IMG/VR virus record: IMGVR_UViG_3300002460_000101
Coordinates: 1 to 35,446 of that record
DNA from: a virus
DNA length: 35,446 bases
Reading direction: 5' to 3' (one strand)
This document shows positions 1 to 5,737 of this stretch, one piece after another; positions within the stretch are counted from its first letter, which is position 1, and each line of letters starts with the position of its first letter. The translations under genes and the position numbers were made by a program. Below the pieces are notes generated by a model. That model searched no databases. It saw nothing but the letters and a program-made list of their open reading frames with translations, and was not told the DNA's origin.

Positions 1-11
1 GAGATGAAAGA

Positions 12-188
12 ATGAGACGCAAGGATACAGATTGGTTTAAACAGGCAAAGATAGAAACTGCACATTTAAAAAAAACAGGAATACCACGCTGTATGACTTG
101 CAAGGTTAATTTCAAAAAGATAGACAAATATCAATGGACACCAAAGTGCAAGTGCATTACAGGGAAGTTTATAATAAGTTTGGGGTAA
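12..188 (+). CDS. small Cys-rich zinc-finger-like protein, 58 aa
   Basis: A 58-residue basic protein that I cannot assign to a named family. It has a CxxC pair (Cys-Met-Thr-Cys, near residues 28-31) and a later CxC pair (near 46-48), a four-Cys pattern suited to binding one zinc ion, so a nucleic-acid or protein binding role is possible but not shown. The start is chosen because the context gagatgaaagaATG recurs before two other genes here (4968 and 5144). The next gene begins four bases after the stop, so it is probably co-transcribed. If the genome is circular it follows the membrane peptide that starts at 35368. Confidence 0.6.
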   Translation: MRRKDTDWFKQAKIETAHLKKTGIPRCMTCKVNFKKIDKYQWTPKCKCITGKFIISLG

Positions 189-191
189 AAT

Positions 192-440
192 ATGGCATAC
201 AGCGAAAACCATTCTGAAGATGATAACTTGCATAACGGAATATTAAAGAAGTATATCTTTAAAAAAACAGTAATACATAATGATAATACCTGCGACAAGT
301 GCTGTAAAAGAGTAGGCAAAGCTAACCTGAAACCCGTATCTTTTATGTATTTAGACAAGAACGATAAAATGCATCCGGATATGGGTAATGGGTATCGGCT
401 TTATTACTGCTGTCCCTCTTGTTTTAAGGAAGGAGTATAG
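192..440 (+). CDS. small zinc-ribbon protein, 82 aa
   Basis: An 82-residue hypothetical protein. Two Cys pairs, Cys-Asp-Lys-Cys (plus an adjacent Cys) near residues 34-38 and a CysCys-x2-Cys group near 74-78, frame an Asp/His/Tyr-rich core, which is the layout of a treble-clef or zinc-ribbon fold. It starts four bases after the previous stop with no clear Shine-Dalgarno site, suggesting translational coupling. No catalytic motif is visible. It belongs to the run of Cys-rich mini-proteins that dominates the first 7 kb. Confidence 0.6.
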   Translation: MAYSENHSEDDNLHNGILKKYIFKKTVIHNDNTCDKCCKRVGKANLKPVSFMYLDKNDKMHPDMGNGYRLYYCCPSCFKEGV

Positions 441-469
441 TAGGAAGGCATAAAAAAGGAGTTGAGAGA

Positions 470-595
470 ATGAATATAAATGCAAAAAGAATAGAAGACG
501 CAATAAAAGAGCATTGGGGTAAAAAGTGTAAGGAATATGTATCAACTTGTGTAGTTTGTAAAGTTTGGAGAGAATGGGAGTTAAGGAAAAAATGA
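470..595 (+). CDS. small Cys-containing peptide, 41 aa
   Basis: A 41-residue basic peptide rich in Lys, Glu and Trp, with three cysteines (one near residue 20, then a CxxC pair near 27-30). It is preceded by a good ribosome binding site (aaaggagttgagagaATG), and its stop overlaps the next start as ATGA, the usual coupling in this operon. Function unknown. Coding status rests on the binding site, the overlap and the Cys pattern shared with its neighbours. Confidence 0.55.
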   Translation: MNINAKRIEDAIKEHWGKKCKEYVSTCVVCKVWREWELRKK

Positions 596-795
596 CAACC
601 GATACTGAAGGTTCAATAGAATGGCTAAATAAAAGATGTATAGATAAGTGTAACCAGATAATTGATGACTTAAAAAGTTATAGCTTGATAGAAAAATACT
701 TGATATTAAACAATTTGCTAATATCATTAAAAGATTTAGCAAGGGAAGATGGTATAGAATTTGAAGATTTAACGATAGCAAAGAGGAAAGAATGA
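592..795 (+). CDS. small helical protein with MTTDTE start cassette, 67 aa
   Basis: A 67-residue acidic, mostly helical hypothetical protein. The start at 592 is preferred over in-frame starts upstream because it overlaps the previous stop as ATGA and has an aaggaaaa site before it. Its first six residues, Met-Thr-Thr-Asp-Thr-Glu, recur with small changes at the starts of the genes at 792, 1298 and 1580, although the rest of these proteins does not look alike. This points to copying of a short start cassette rather than whole-gene duplication. The C-terminal half is rich in Leu and Ile heptads. Confidence 0.65.
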   Translation: MTTDTEGSIEWLNKRCIDKCNQIIDDLKSYSLIEKYLILNNLLISLKDLAREDGIEFEDLTIAKRKE

Positions 796-908
796 TAACC
801 GACACTGAAATCCAATGTAGTTATTTTCGTGCCTATAAGTCAGATAAAAGTCATTATTTACATTGTCCTGAATGTATTAACAAGCTGGAGAAGATGCAAA
901 ATGTGTGA
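792..908 (+). CDS. tiny CxxC peptide with MITDTE start cassette, 38 aa
   Basis: A 38-residue peptide: the repeated start Met-Ile-Thr-Asp-Thr-Glu-Ile, a Cys at residue 9, a Cys-Pro-Glu-Cys knuckle near 25-28, and the end Lys-Leu-Glu-Lys-Met-Gln-Asn, which is nearly the end of the peptide at 1298-1429. It overlaps the previous gene as ATGA, and its last codons contain the next start. The shared head and tail with a different middle suggest a mosaic family of mini-proteins. Function unknown; a single zinc knuckle is plausible. Confidence 0.55.
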   Translation: MITDTEIQCSYFRAYKSDKSHYLHCPECINKLEKMQNV

Positions 909-1059
909 AGATTGTTTAAAAGGAACTGTTGGATATTTACCTGAAGGAATGACTATACCTACACACGTTATAAGAATTCTGCCATCTGGACATTATGATG
1001 TTAAACCTATTTATTCTGATAATTATTTTATAGGGAAGAAAAAGGAGATAAAACAATGA
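901..1059 (+). CDS. hypothetical protein with N-terminal CxxC, 52 aa
   Basis: A 52-residue hypothetical protein starting Met-Cys-Glu-Asp-Cys. The start at 901 lies inside the end of the previous gene and has a ggag site at about the right distance (ctggagaagatgcaaATG). The same ggag-gatgca context precedes the gene at 1419, so both the coding sequence and the start signal appear to have been copied. It has no membrane segment or known motif. Confidence 0.55.
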   Translation: MCEDCLKGTVGYLPEGMTIPTHVIRILPSGHYDVKPIYSDNYFIGKKKEIKQ

Positions 1060-1103
1060 GGTCAATTAATCTTACAAAGAAAGTAGCAGAATGAGGTGGA
1101 AAA

Positions 1104-1277
1104 ATGAGTCATGAAACGCAATTAATAATATTGAAAAGGATAGAAGAAATTGATAATATGGGAATAACAAAGTCATTAACACTTGGCAAACTAAACAAAT
1201 TATTGCAAGAGAGAAATCAATTATATGCCGAATTGAGTAGATATTATCAATTAATGTTGAATGAAAATATAAAATAG
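1104..1277 (+). CDS. small coiled-coil-like protein, 57 aa
   Basis: A 57-residue, almost wholly helical peptide with regular Leu/Ile spacing, likely a short coiled coil. It is preceded by gaggtggaaaaATG. It has no Cys, unlike most neighbours. Right after its stop comes a six-codon remnant (Met-Gln-Lys-Glu-Met-Lys, then Lys and stop) that matches the last residues of the protein at 1419-1583, which marks one boundary of the duplicated start cassette. Function unknown. Confidence 0.6.
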   Translation: MSHETQLIILKRIEEIDNMGITKSLTLGKLNKLLQERNQLYAELSRYYQLMLNENIK

Positions 1278-1297
1278 ATGCAGAAGGAAATGAAAAA

Positions 1298-1429
1298 ATG
1301 ATAACCGACGCTGAAATCAGAGAACTGCGAAAGAGAAATCCTTATGATAATGATAAGGATTTCAAAAGATGGAAAGAAATTTGGAAAGAAGCTTGTGAAG
1401 AGCTGGAGAAGATGCAGAATGAGCGATAA
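1298..1429 (+). CDS. small charged protein with MITDAEI start cassette, 43 aa
   Basis: A 43-residue highly charged helical peptide starting Met-Ile-Thr-Asp-Ala-Glu-Ile and ending Glu-Leu-Glu-Lys-Met-Gln-Asn-Glu-Arg. Head and tail both match the peptide at 792-908, while the middle differs (no zinc knuckle, several Trp and Lys). The gaaggaaatgaaaaaATG context upstream is almost identical to that before 1580. The next gene starts inside its last codons. Function unknown; probably a member of a fast-changing mini-protein family. Confidence 0.55.
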   Translation: MITDAEIRELRKRNPYDNDKDFKRWKEIWKEACEELEKMQNER

Positions 1430-1583
1430 AATAATGTGTTTGGGTGTATTATTTATAACAATCGGGCTTATATTTGTATTTATGGAAAAATATATTACAT
1501 TTTGGTTGCTTTTAATTATTGGAACATTTTTATTATATTTAGGAAAAAAAGATATGGAAATGCAAAAGGAAATGAAAAAATGA
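1419..1583 (+). CDS. small membrane protein, two TM segments, 54 aa
   Basis: A 54-residue membrane protein with two hydrophobic segments (about residues 6-23 and 27-43) separated by a short Glu-Lys turn, then a charged tail ending in Lys-Glu-Met-Lys-Lys. The start at 1419 follows a ggag site about 15 bases upstream and overlaps the end of the previous gene; the stop overlaps the next start as ATGA. Small two-segment proteins in early virus operons often act at the host membrane (for example superinfection control), but nothing specific shows this here. Confidence 0.6.
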   Translation: MSDKIMCLGVLFITIGLIFVFMEKYITFWLLLIIGTFLLYLGKKDMEMQKEMKK

Positions 1584-1720
1584 CAACCGACGCTGAAATC
1601 AATATGATAGAGAATTGGACAAATGATTTAATTATTTCTTTATATAACGGTAAGGATAAAAGATGGAATATATCAAGAAGCCTAAAAGAAGCATATTTAA
1701 AAGGAAAGGAGATGAAATAA
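1580..1720 (+). CDS. small protein with MTTDAEI start cassette, 46 aa
   Basis: A 46-residue basic peptide, the fourth clear carrier of the Met-Thr-Thr-Asp-Ala-Glu-Ile start. Bases 1580-1600 differ from 1298-1318 at only one position. The stop overlaps the RNA ligase start, so the two are translationally coupled. The C-terminal Lys-Gly-Lys-Glu-Met-Lys overlaps the ligase binding site (aaggaaaggagatgaaata). No known domain. Confidence 0.55.
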   Translation: MTTDAEINMIENWTNDLIISLYNGKDKRWNISRSLKEAYLKGKEMK

Positions 1721-2328
1721 TGAACGAAATAAAAGATATGCCAAAAATTGAAAGTCCTTTTGTTAGAAAAGAAATTGATGGAAACTATATAGTAATTCCA
1801 GAAATTACAGAAGGCTATGAATGGGTATTTAATGATGATGGAGTAATAGCCATTGAAAAACTACATGGAACAAATGTAAGTATTTTAATCCAAGATGGCA
1901 TTATAACTTCGGTATGGAATAGAACTGAAAGAATACCTTTTTTTAACAAAGGCAAGAAATATATTATAGAAGCCGTATTGAATTCTTATGAGAAAGGTTA
2001 TATGGAATTTCTGCCAGATGGACAACACTTTGGTGAAGTTATTGGCGAAAAAATAAATGGCAACCCTTACAAGATTCAAGGACATCTTTGGATGCCGTTT
2101 AATACTTATTGCAAAAAACATCTGGCATATACCAGCTGGGGTAAATATCCGAAAACATTTGAGTCCATATCTGAATGGTTTAAAACTTTAATGCCGTTAT
2201 ATGCAATGAAAGGAGGAGACAAGAACGGCTTTGTTGAAGGTGTTGTATTTTATCACCCAGATGGCAGAATGGCAAAACTTAGAAAAGATATGTTTGATTG
2301 GTATGTTGGAAGGAGACATAAAGAATGA
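1720..2328 (+). CDS. RNA ligase, T4 Rnl2-like
   Basis: A 202-residue ATP-dependent ligase of the covalent nucleotidyltransferase superfamily, closest in motif pattern to the Rnl2 type. Motif I is Glu-Lys-Leu-His-Gly-Thr-Asn with Lys47 as the predicted adenylated residue. A Gly-Glu-Val-Ile-Gly motif lies near 105-109, motif IV is Glu-Gly-Val-Val near 173-176, and motif V is Lys-Leu-Arg-Lys near 186-189. It lacks the extra C-terminal domain of full-length Rnl2, so it is a minimal catalytic core. The start at 1720 has an excellent aaggag site. Such viral ligases seal nicks in RNA, often repairing tRNA cut by host defence, but the real substrate cannot be read from sequence. No polynucleotide kinase partner is visible. 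Confidence 0.85.
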   Translation: MNEIKDMPKIESPFVRKEIDGNYIVIPEITEGYEWVFNDDGVIAIEKLHGTNVSILIQDGIITSVWNRTERIPFFNKGKKYIIEAVLNSYEKGYMEFLPDGQHFGEVIGEKINGNPYKIQGHLWMPFNTYCKKHLAYTSWGKYPKTFESISEWFKTLMPLYAMKGGDKNGFVEGVVFYHPDGRMAKLRKDMFDWYVGRRHKE

Positions 2329-2354
2329 GTAATAGTTAAACAAGGAGGCAAAAA

Positions 2355-2522
2355 ATGAATCCGATTCTTGAAATACGATGTTTTTATTGCGGTTGGATAC
2401 AAAAAAGTTCAAGCAGGAAACATATCTGCTGCTTTCATTGCGGTAGATCTTACAAATTTTCCGGTAATCTAGTAGTAAGCGGACCCATAAAACAAAATCC
2501 AAAGCCGCTTGAGGAATGGTAA
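2355..2522 (+). CDS. zinc-ribbon protein, two CxxCG knuckles, 55 aa
   Basis: A 55-residue zinc ribbon: Cys-Phe-Tyr-Cys-Gly near residues 9-13 and Cys-Cys-Phe-His-Cys-Gly near 30-35, the classic arrangement of two zinc knuckles 20 or so residues apart. The C-terminal third is Pro/Lys rich and probably unstructured. It has a strong Shine-Dalgarno site (caaggaggcaaaaaATG), and its stop overlaps the next start. Nucleic-acid or ribosome/RNA polymerase binding is typical for isolated ribbons of this kind; the partner is unknown. Confidence 0.65.
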   Translation: MNPILEIRCFYCGWIQKSSSRKHICCFHCGRSYKFSGNLVVSGPIKQNPKPLEEW

Positions 2523-2818
2523 TGGCAACGTTACAAAAAGAAACTAAAGACAAAGAAGAGGTATTTTGGATATTGAAAGATCTTACCGAGTTATTCTGCT
2601 TTTATTGTAAAAATGAATTAGAACTTCCGTTTTACTGGGACGACAAGTCTAAACTCTGTATCTGTGCTAAATGCAATAACGGAACGATAAAAATGGGTAA
2701 AACTCAAGCAACTTCAAGTGAGGAACAAGGCATCGAACAGAAACGCAGTAAGATACAGTATAACTTGACTGCAAAAAAACCTGAAAAGGAAGTCTACTGT
2801 ATTAAAGGCGTGAAATAA
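2522..2818 (+). CDS. zinc-ribbon protein, 98 aa
   Basis: A 98-residue protein. A helical N-terminus is followed by a zinc ribbon with Cys-Phe-Tyr-Cys near residues 26-29 and Cys-Ile-Cys-Ala-Lys-Cys near 48-53, then a Lys/Gln-rich tail that is probably disordered. The start at 2522 is preferred to 2516 because it overlaps the preceding stop (TAATG) and leaves proper spacing to the GAGG at 2511. It is the last gene before a promoter region, so it may end the first early transcript. Confidence 0.65.
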   Translation: MATLQKETKDKEEVFWILKDLTELFCFYCKNELELPFYWDDKSKLCICAKCNNGTIKMGKTQATSSEEQGIEQKRSKIQYNLTAKKPEKEVYCIKGVK

Positions 2819-2901
2819 TGGCAACTAACGATTTTATTATGTTATAGTTTACTTGGAACAATAAAGATTGCAATATTAAATTCAAGAATATGTTTAGAAA
2901 C

Positions 2902-2936
2902 TATATAAATTAAAATAACCTTTATAGTATATAAAT
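2902..2936 (+). promoter_or_regulatory. tandem archaeal TATA boxes upstream of 2992
   Basis: Two identical TATATAAAT elements at 2902-2910 and 2928-2936, 26 bases apart, lie in the AT-rich gap 2846-2991, the only sizeable gap in the first 7 kb. The second would place a transcript start near 2960, giving a short leader with the strong AAAGGGGG ribosome site before the ATG at 2992. The doubled box suggests two start points or a regulated tandem promoter. Confidence 0.6.
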
Positions 2937-2991
2937 CTTTATAAAGTAGTTATACTTAGAAATAATATTGTATTTAAAGGGGGAAACAAAA

Positions 2992-3531
2992 ATGGTATCA
3001 AATAATGGAATTATAGAAGACGTCATGCAGGCAACTGGCAAAACTGGTGTTATTTATTGGAAAGTAAAAATCGATGGATTAACATATACAACATTTGATA
3101 AGACATTATCTTCTTTTAAAAATAAAAGAATACATTTCAATTTTGAACAAAAAGGAAAATATCTGAATTTAAAAGATTATGAATTAGATACTGTTCAAGA
3201 AGAAATGGTAGGTTCTGAAGTTAAGACTACTATAACAAAAGTATCGGGGCCGACTGCAAGTCCATCTGTAACAGAACGTGTAGATAAAGCTTACCAACAA
3301 TCTAATTACTATGAAGAAAAGGAAAAAGCCAAGCAAGAGTTCGAAGATAGAAAACAGATATTAATTGTAAGACAGAGTTGCCAGGATAGGGCTACTCAAA
3401 TTGTGCTTAAAAGTATAAAAGATACAGAACCAGTCTTAAATACAACTATGGTAATTGGTATCATCCAAGACGAATTAGAAAAACTTATATGGAAAGATTT
3501 GAAAGAAAAGACAGAGGAAACAAAACAATGA
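2992..3531 (+). CDS. OB-fold-like putative ssDNA-binding/replication accessory protein
   Basis: A 179-residue hypothetical protein. Residues 1-65 look like a compact beta barrel (alternating hydrophobic strands, Trp18, repeated Lys and aromatic residues), consistent with an OB fold; 66-105 is a low-complexity Thr/Ser/Glu linker; 106-179 is helical and charged and includes Arg-Gln-Ser-Cys-Gln-Asp, reminiscent of the RQ-x-S/C helices following OB domains in some phage DNA-binding proteins. Its own promoter (tandem TATA boxes) and very strong ribosome site imply high early expression, as expected for a single-strand binding protein. The function is inferred from fold-like features only; no signature is decisive. 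The start at 2992 is fixed by the aaagggggaaacaaaa site. Confidence 0.5.
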   Translation: MVSNNGIIEDVMQATGKTGVIYWKVKIDGLTYTTFDKTLSSFKNKRIHFNFEQKGKYLNLKDYELDTVQEEMVGSEVKTTITKVSGPTASPSVTERVDKAYQQSNYYEEKEKAKQEFEDRKQILIVRQSCQDRATQIVLKSIKDTEPVLNTTMVIGIIQDELEKLIWKDLKEKTEETKQ

Positions 3532-3818
3532 AAATAATGGAAGATATTAAACAACTTTTAACTGCCACAAAAGTAAAATGGGCATTAGAAGATCATAGGG
3601 CAAAATTGAAGTATATGGAAGAATATTTTATAACTACAAATGAAAGAATTGAACAACTTGTAAATATAACAAGTTCATTAAATCATAATTATGTTGTAGA
3701 TCAATTAAATAAAGAATTTAAAAAAGGTCAAACTTTAGACAAATCTAAAGAAGTCGATATAATAAAAGATGCAATAGATATAGGTTCACGTATTAAAAAA
3801 GGGATAAAAAAGAGTTGA
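3528..3818 (+). CDS. helical hypothetical protein, 96 aa
   Basis: A 96-residue predominantly helical, basic protein with no Cys and no recognised domain. Its start overlaps the stop of the OB-fold-like gene as ATGA, so the two are probably made in fixed ratio and may interact. Lys-rich ends (Ile-Lys-Lys-Gly-Ile-Lys-Lys) suit nucleic-acid contact. An accessory replication role is only a guess from position. Confidence 0.6.
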   Translation: MKIMEDIKQLLTATKVKWALEDHRAKLKYMEEYFITTNERIEQLVNITSSLNHNYVVDQLNKEFKKGQTLDKSKEVDIIKDAIDIGSRIKKGIKKS

Positions 3819-3822
3819 AACA

Positions 3823-4176
3823 ATGAATCTACTAAGTTTTAATAAGAAATATGCTAAAATGACAGGAGATGAAATATCTAAATCTTCAGAATTATCTTGG
3901 TATGAAATTAATGATTTATTCGAACAATTCATGAAAAGAATCCCTTTAAAAACAAAAGATAGATTTGAAATAGACCAAGAAATTTCAAGAATATTAAAAT
4001 TACAACTTACCCTTGATAAAGATAATCAATTAGAAAGAAGATATTGGGAAGGTTATTTACAAGCATTAGGACATTTTATATCAAAAGAAAGGGGGATAAA
4101 TAATGGTAAAAACCAGGAAAAAAGGCAATCGAAGGGAACTCCAAACGGAAAAGATATACCAAAGTTGGGGCTATAA
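3823..4176 (+). CDS. helical hypothetical protein, 117 aa
   Basis: A 117-residue, mainly helical protein with several Trp/Tyr residues and a Lys/Gln/Gly-rich tail. Its last 74 bases also encode the start of the nuclease at 4103 in another frame. That is a long overlap for this genome, so the tail (after about residue 93) may be little constrained or the result of a lost stop. It starts four bases after the previous stop, with a weak gag site. No family recognised. Confidence 0.6.
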   Translation: MNLLSFNKKYAKMTGDEISKSSELSWYEINDLFEQFMKRIPLKTKDRFEIDQEISRILKLQLTLDKDNQLERRYWEGYLQALGHFISKERGINNGKNQEKRQSKGTPNGKDIPKLGL

Positions 4177-4510
4177 AACGCACAGGGCAGGATACCAGAG
4201 ATTCAAGCATAACGACATCTTCGGTATTGCCGACATCCTTGCCATAAATGGTGAGAGTTTAGAATTTATCCAAGTTAAAAGCAACAAATGTGACAATAAA
4301 ACAAGGAATGAATTAAAGGAATTAATCAATCAGTTAAATAATCCAAACATTACAGGGAGTATTTGGATAATTAAAGATAGAAAAGAAATCATTGTTGAAG
4401 TATATGGATTTTGTAATTTCAAGGTGATATATACTTATGATAAGATTACTAATTATTTAACTGAAAAACTATTTGAGGAAAAGACTAATGCGGGAACTAA
4501 AAGTAACTAA
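4103..4510 (+). CDS. Hjc-like PD-(D/E)XK nuclease
   Basis: A 135-residue nuclease with the compact plan of archaeal Holliday-junction resolvases and other small restriction-like enzymes. A basic N-terminus and helix carry Glu12 and Glu16; a His/Lys/Asn-Asp loop (residues 33-40) leads to Ala-Asp-Ile-Leu with Asp44, then Glu-Phe-Ile-Gln-Val-Lys with Gln57 and Lys59 giving the (E/Q)xK half of the motif. The family cuts branched or damaged DNA using a metal ion. In a virus without its own polymerase this would serve junction resolution before packaging, or recombination; that is inference. The ribosome site aaagggggataaataATG supports the start despite the long overlap with 3823-4176. Confidence 0.75.
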   Translation: MVKTRKKGNRRELQTEKIYQSWGYKTHRAGYQRFKHNDIFGIADILAINGESLEFIQVKSNKCDNKTRNELKELINQLNNPNITGSIWIIKDRKEIIVEVYGFCNFKVIYTYDKITNYLTEKLFEEKTNAGTKSN

Positions 4511-4724
4511 CTTAATTAAAGGCAGAGAAAAGTATTTCGCTATAGTGGAAAACGAACAAGGAAAAGAATATGATGTCTGGTACGATCCGAATAAAGAAAC
4601 CTATTCATGTTGTTGTTTACATGGTTCCTGGTATAGATGGGCTCCAAGATTTAGGAATATTATTTGTTGCCATGCAAAACAATTGATAATAGAGATAGAA
4701 AAAGATGAACTAAATGGAGAGTGA
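4488..4724 (+). CDS. SWIM-type zinc finger protein, 78 aa
   Basis: A 78-residue protein with the SWIM pattern CxC...CxH: Cys41-x-Cys43 and Cys60-x-His62, flanked by a beta-rich N-terminus and a C-terminal helix. SWIM fingers bind DNA or protein and are found in MuDR transposases, MEKK1 and archaeal DNA-associated proteins. The start at 4488 is chosen over a TTG codon 15 bases upstream because it has gagg at a normal distance. It overlaps the nuclease gene by 23 bases, which suggests coupled translation and perhaps a shared role in DNA metabolism. Confidence 0.65.
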   Translation: MRELKVTNLIKGREKYFAIVENEQGKEYDVWYDPNKETYSCCCLHGSWYRWAPRFRNIICCHAKQLIIEIEKDELNGE

Positions 4725-4729
4725 TTAAA

Positions 4730-4963
4730 ATGATGGGAAAACTAAGAGGATGGCTGTTAAGTAAACTTATAGGAAATCTTACGGTCGTGGCAAATGTCAG
4801 CTTGGAAAATGTAAGAGTTTCAAGACCATTGGACTATTTCGATGGAGCACAATACTTTGAAACAAGGTGTCATTCAGAATATGACAATTACATAGTTCCT
4901 ATTGAAACGGAACCTGAACAGCCAAAACAGGAAGACAAGAAACCAAAATGCAGAAGGAGATGA
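4730..4963 (+). CDS. hypothetical protein with basic amphipathic N-terminus, 77 aa
   Basis: A 77-residue protein of unknown function. The N-terminus (residues 3-25) alternates basic and hydrophobic residues and could be an amphipathic membrane-binding helix; the middle is aromatic and acidic; the tail is Pro/Glu/Lys rich. I take 4730 as the start because ggaga lies about ten bases upstream; a GTG at 4721 would be too close to it. The Cys residues are isolated, so a zinc site is unlikely. Confidence 0.5.
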   Translation: MMGKLRGWLLSKLIGNLTVVANVSLENVRVSRPLDYFDGAQYFETRCHSEYDNYIVPIETEPEQPKQEDKKPKCRRR

Positions 4964-4967
4964 AAGA

Positions 4968-5147
4968 ATGAATAGATGTAAATATTGCCATAACTTTTAT
5001 GAGGGAAAAGTTAAGAATAGTGTCAAGATATTAAAAAAAGGATTAGTATTTACTCAGTCAGATTATTGTTCAGATATATGTTTAGACAAATCAAGATTAT
5101 GTGATGCAAAAAGAATTGTAGAAAATATAAAGGAGATGAAAGAATGA
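4968..5147 (+). CDS. TRASH/FCS-like zinc finger protein, 59 aa
   Basis: A 59-residue zinc finger: Cys-Lys-Tyr-Cys near residues 4-7 and Tyr-Cys-Ser-Asp-Ile-Cys near 33-38 (CxxC then CxxxC), the spacing seen in TRASH/FCS-type and related treble-clef fingers. A basic helix follows and ends Ile-Lys-Glu-Met-Lys-Glu, part of the recurring start cassette. The ribosome site agaaggagatgaaagaATG is strong. Role unknown; nucleic-acid binding is the usual one. Confidence 0.65.
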   Translation: MNRCKYCHNFYEGKVKNSVKILKKGLVFTQSDYCSDICLDKSRLCDAKRIVENIKEMKE

Positions 5148-5215
5148 TGATTAGGATACAAGCAAGACAAACTGGCAAGACATATGATATTGCCCAAGCA
5201 ATGAAAAAAGCGTAA
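5144..5215 (+). CDS. 23-aa peptide with Walker A-like motif; possible gene remnant
   Basis: A 23-codon reading frame with a very good start (aaaggagatgaaagaATG, ATGA overlap) encoding a peptide that contains Gln-Ala-Arg-Gln-Thr-Gly-Lys-Thr, which looks like a P-loop. The TerL in this window has Ser-Arg-Gln-Ile-Gly-Lys-Thr at the same kind of site. A P-loop needs a larger ATPase to work, so this is either the stump of a lost ATPase gene or a chance likeness in a real micropeptide. The frame stops at 5213, and the following bases do not restore an ATPase. Confidence 0.35.
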   Translation: MMIRIQARQTGKTYDIAQAMKKA

Positions 5216-5235
5216 AAAGGAAATTAATCTGAAAA

Positions 5236-5562
5236 ATGGTATTAATGACAAATAGAGAACGAGAAGTAATGCGGTTGGTAAATCAGCAAGACAGAAGTCA
5301 TTTAAACTGCCTTAGAATCAACGTGGGCAACACTTTTTTGCATGAGTTGAGCAAGTTCAAGTTATTCTGGGAACTGCGTTCTAATGGAGTTAACGTAATC
5401 GCAGAGGCACGTTGTAAAGAAAAAAGAACAGACTTACTTGATTTAAGTAGTGGAATTTGTTGGGAAATTGCAATAACCGAACCTATAGAATCATTAAAAG
5501 AAAAAGAAGAATATTATAAAAAAATAGGTTTAAAAATGAAAACAATAAAGGTGAAACAATGA
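5236..5562 (+). CDS. putative PD-(D/E)XK-like nuclease-fold protein, 108 aa
   Basis: A 108-residue protein. After a basic helix (1-30) comes the series His-Glu-Leu-Ser-Lys, Glu-Ala-Arg-Cys, Lys-Arg-Thr-Asp-Leu-Leu-Asp, then Trp-Glu-Ile-Ala, which resembles the order E, D, ExK of restriction-like folds, but the final Lys is replaced (Glu-Ile-Ala). If the family call is right it may be an inactive or divergent member. The start at 5236 has an aaaggaaa site 13 bases upstream; an ATG at 5245 is an alternative. The assignment is by pattern only. Confidence 0.45.
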   Translation: MVLMTNREREVMRLVNQQDRSHLNCLRINVGNTFLHELSKFKLFWELRSNGVNVIAEARCKEKRTDLLDLSSGICWEIAITEPIESLKEKEEYYKKIGLKMKTIKVKQ

Positions 5563-5630
5563 AATATTATAATGATAAAATCTGTTTAAAGATGTTTTGG
5601 GAATTATTCAAGAGGGCAATAAAATGGTAA
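5559..5630 (+). CDS. micropeptide, 23 aa
   Basis: A 23-codon frame starting as an ATGA overlap with the nuclease-like gene and ending inside the start region of the next membrane peptide. It is basic and aromatic with no motif. It may be a real micropeptide or merely a ribosome bridge that keeps the two flanking genes coupled; the gagg site for the next gene lies inside it. Confidence 0.35.
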   Translation: MKYYNDKICLKMFWELFKRAIKW

Positions 5631-5737
5631 GTGACTTTGTTATTGCAGGAATAATGGTGCTTGGTATAGCTTTAGTGATATACATAGTGTATAAAATGGG
5701 TGATATGAATGGAAAAGGAAAACCAAATTATAATTAA
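5624..5737 (+). CDS. single-pass membrane peptide, 37 aa
   Basis: A 37-residue peptide with one strongly hydrophobic segment (about residues 5-23) followed by a Lys/Gly/Asn-rich polar tail, so probably an N-out or N-in single-span membrane peptide. A caagagggcaataaaATG site supports the start. The next gene starts inside its end in another frame. Similar small spans occur at 34262 and 35368. Confidence 0.5.
   Translation: MVSDFVIAGIMVLGIALVIYIVYKMGDMNGKGKPNYN

Noticed and set aside
1885-2553. Minus-strand frames opposite the RNA ligase and the following zinc-ribbon genes
   Set aside because: They are shadows of plus-strand genes with clear motifs and ribosome sites.
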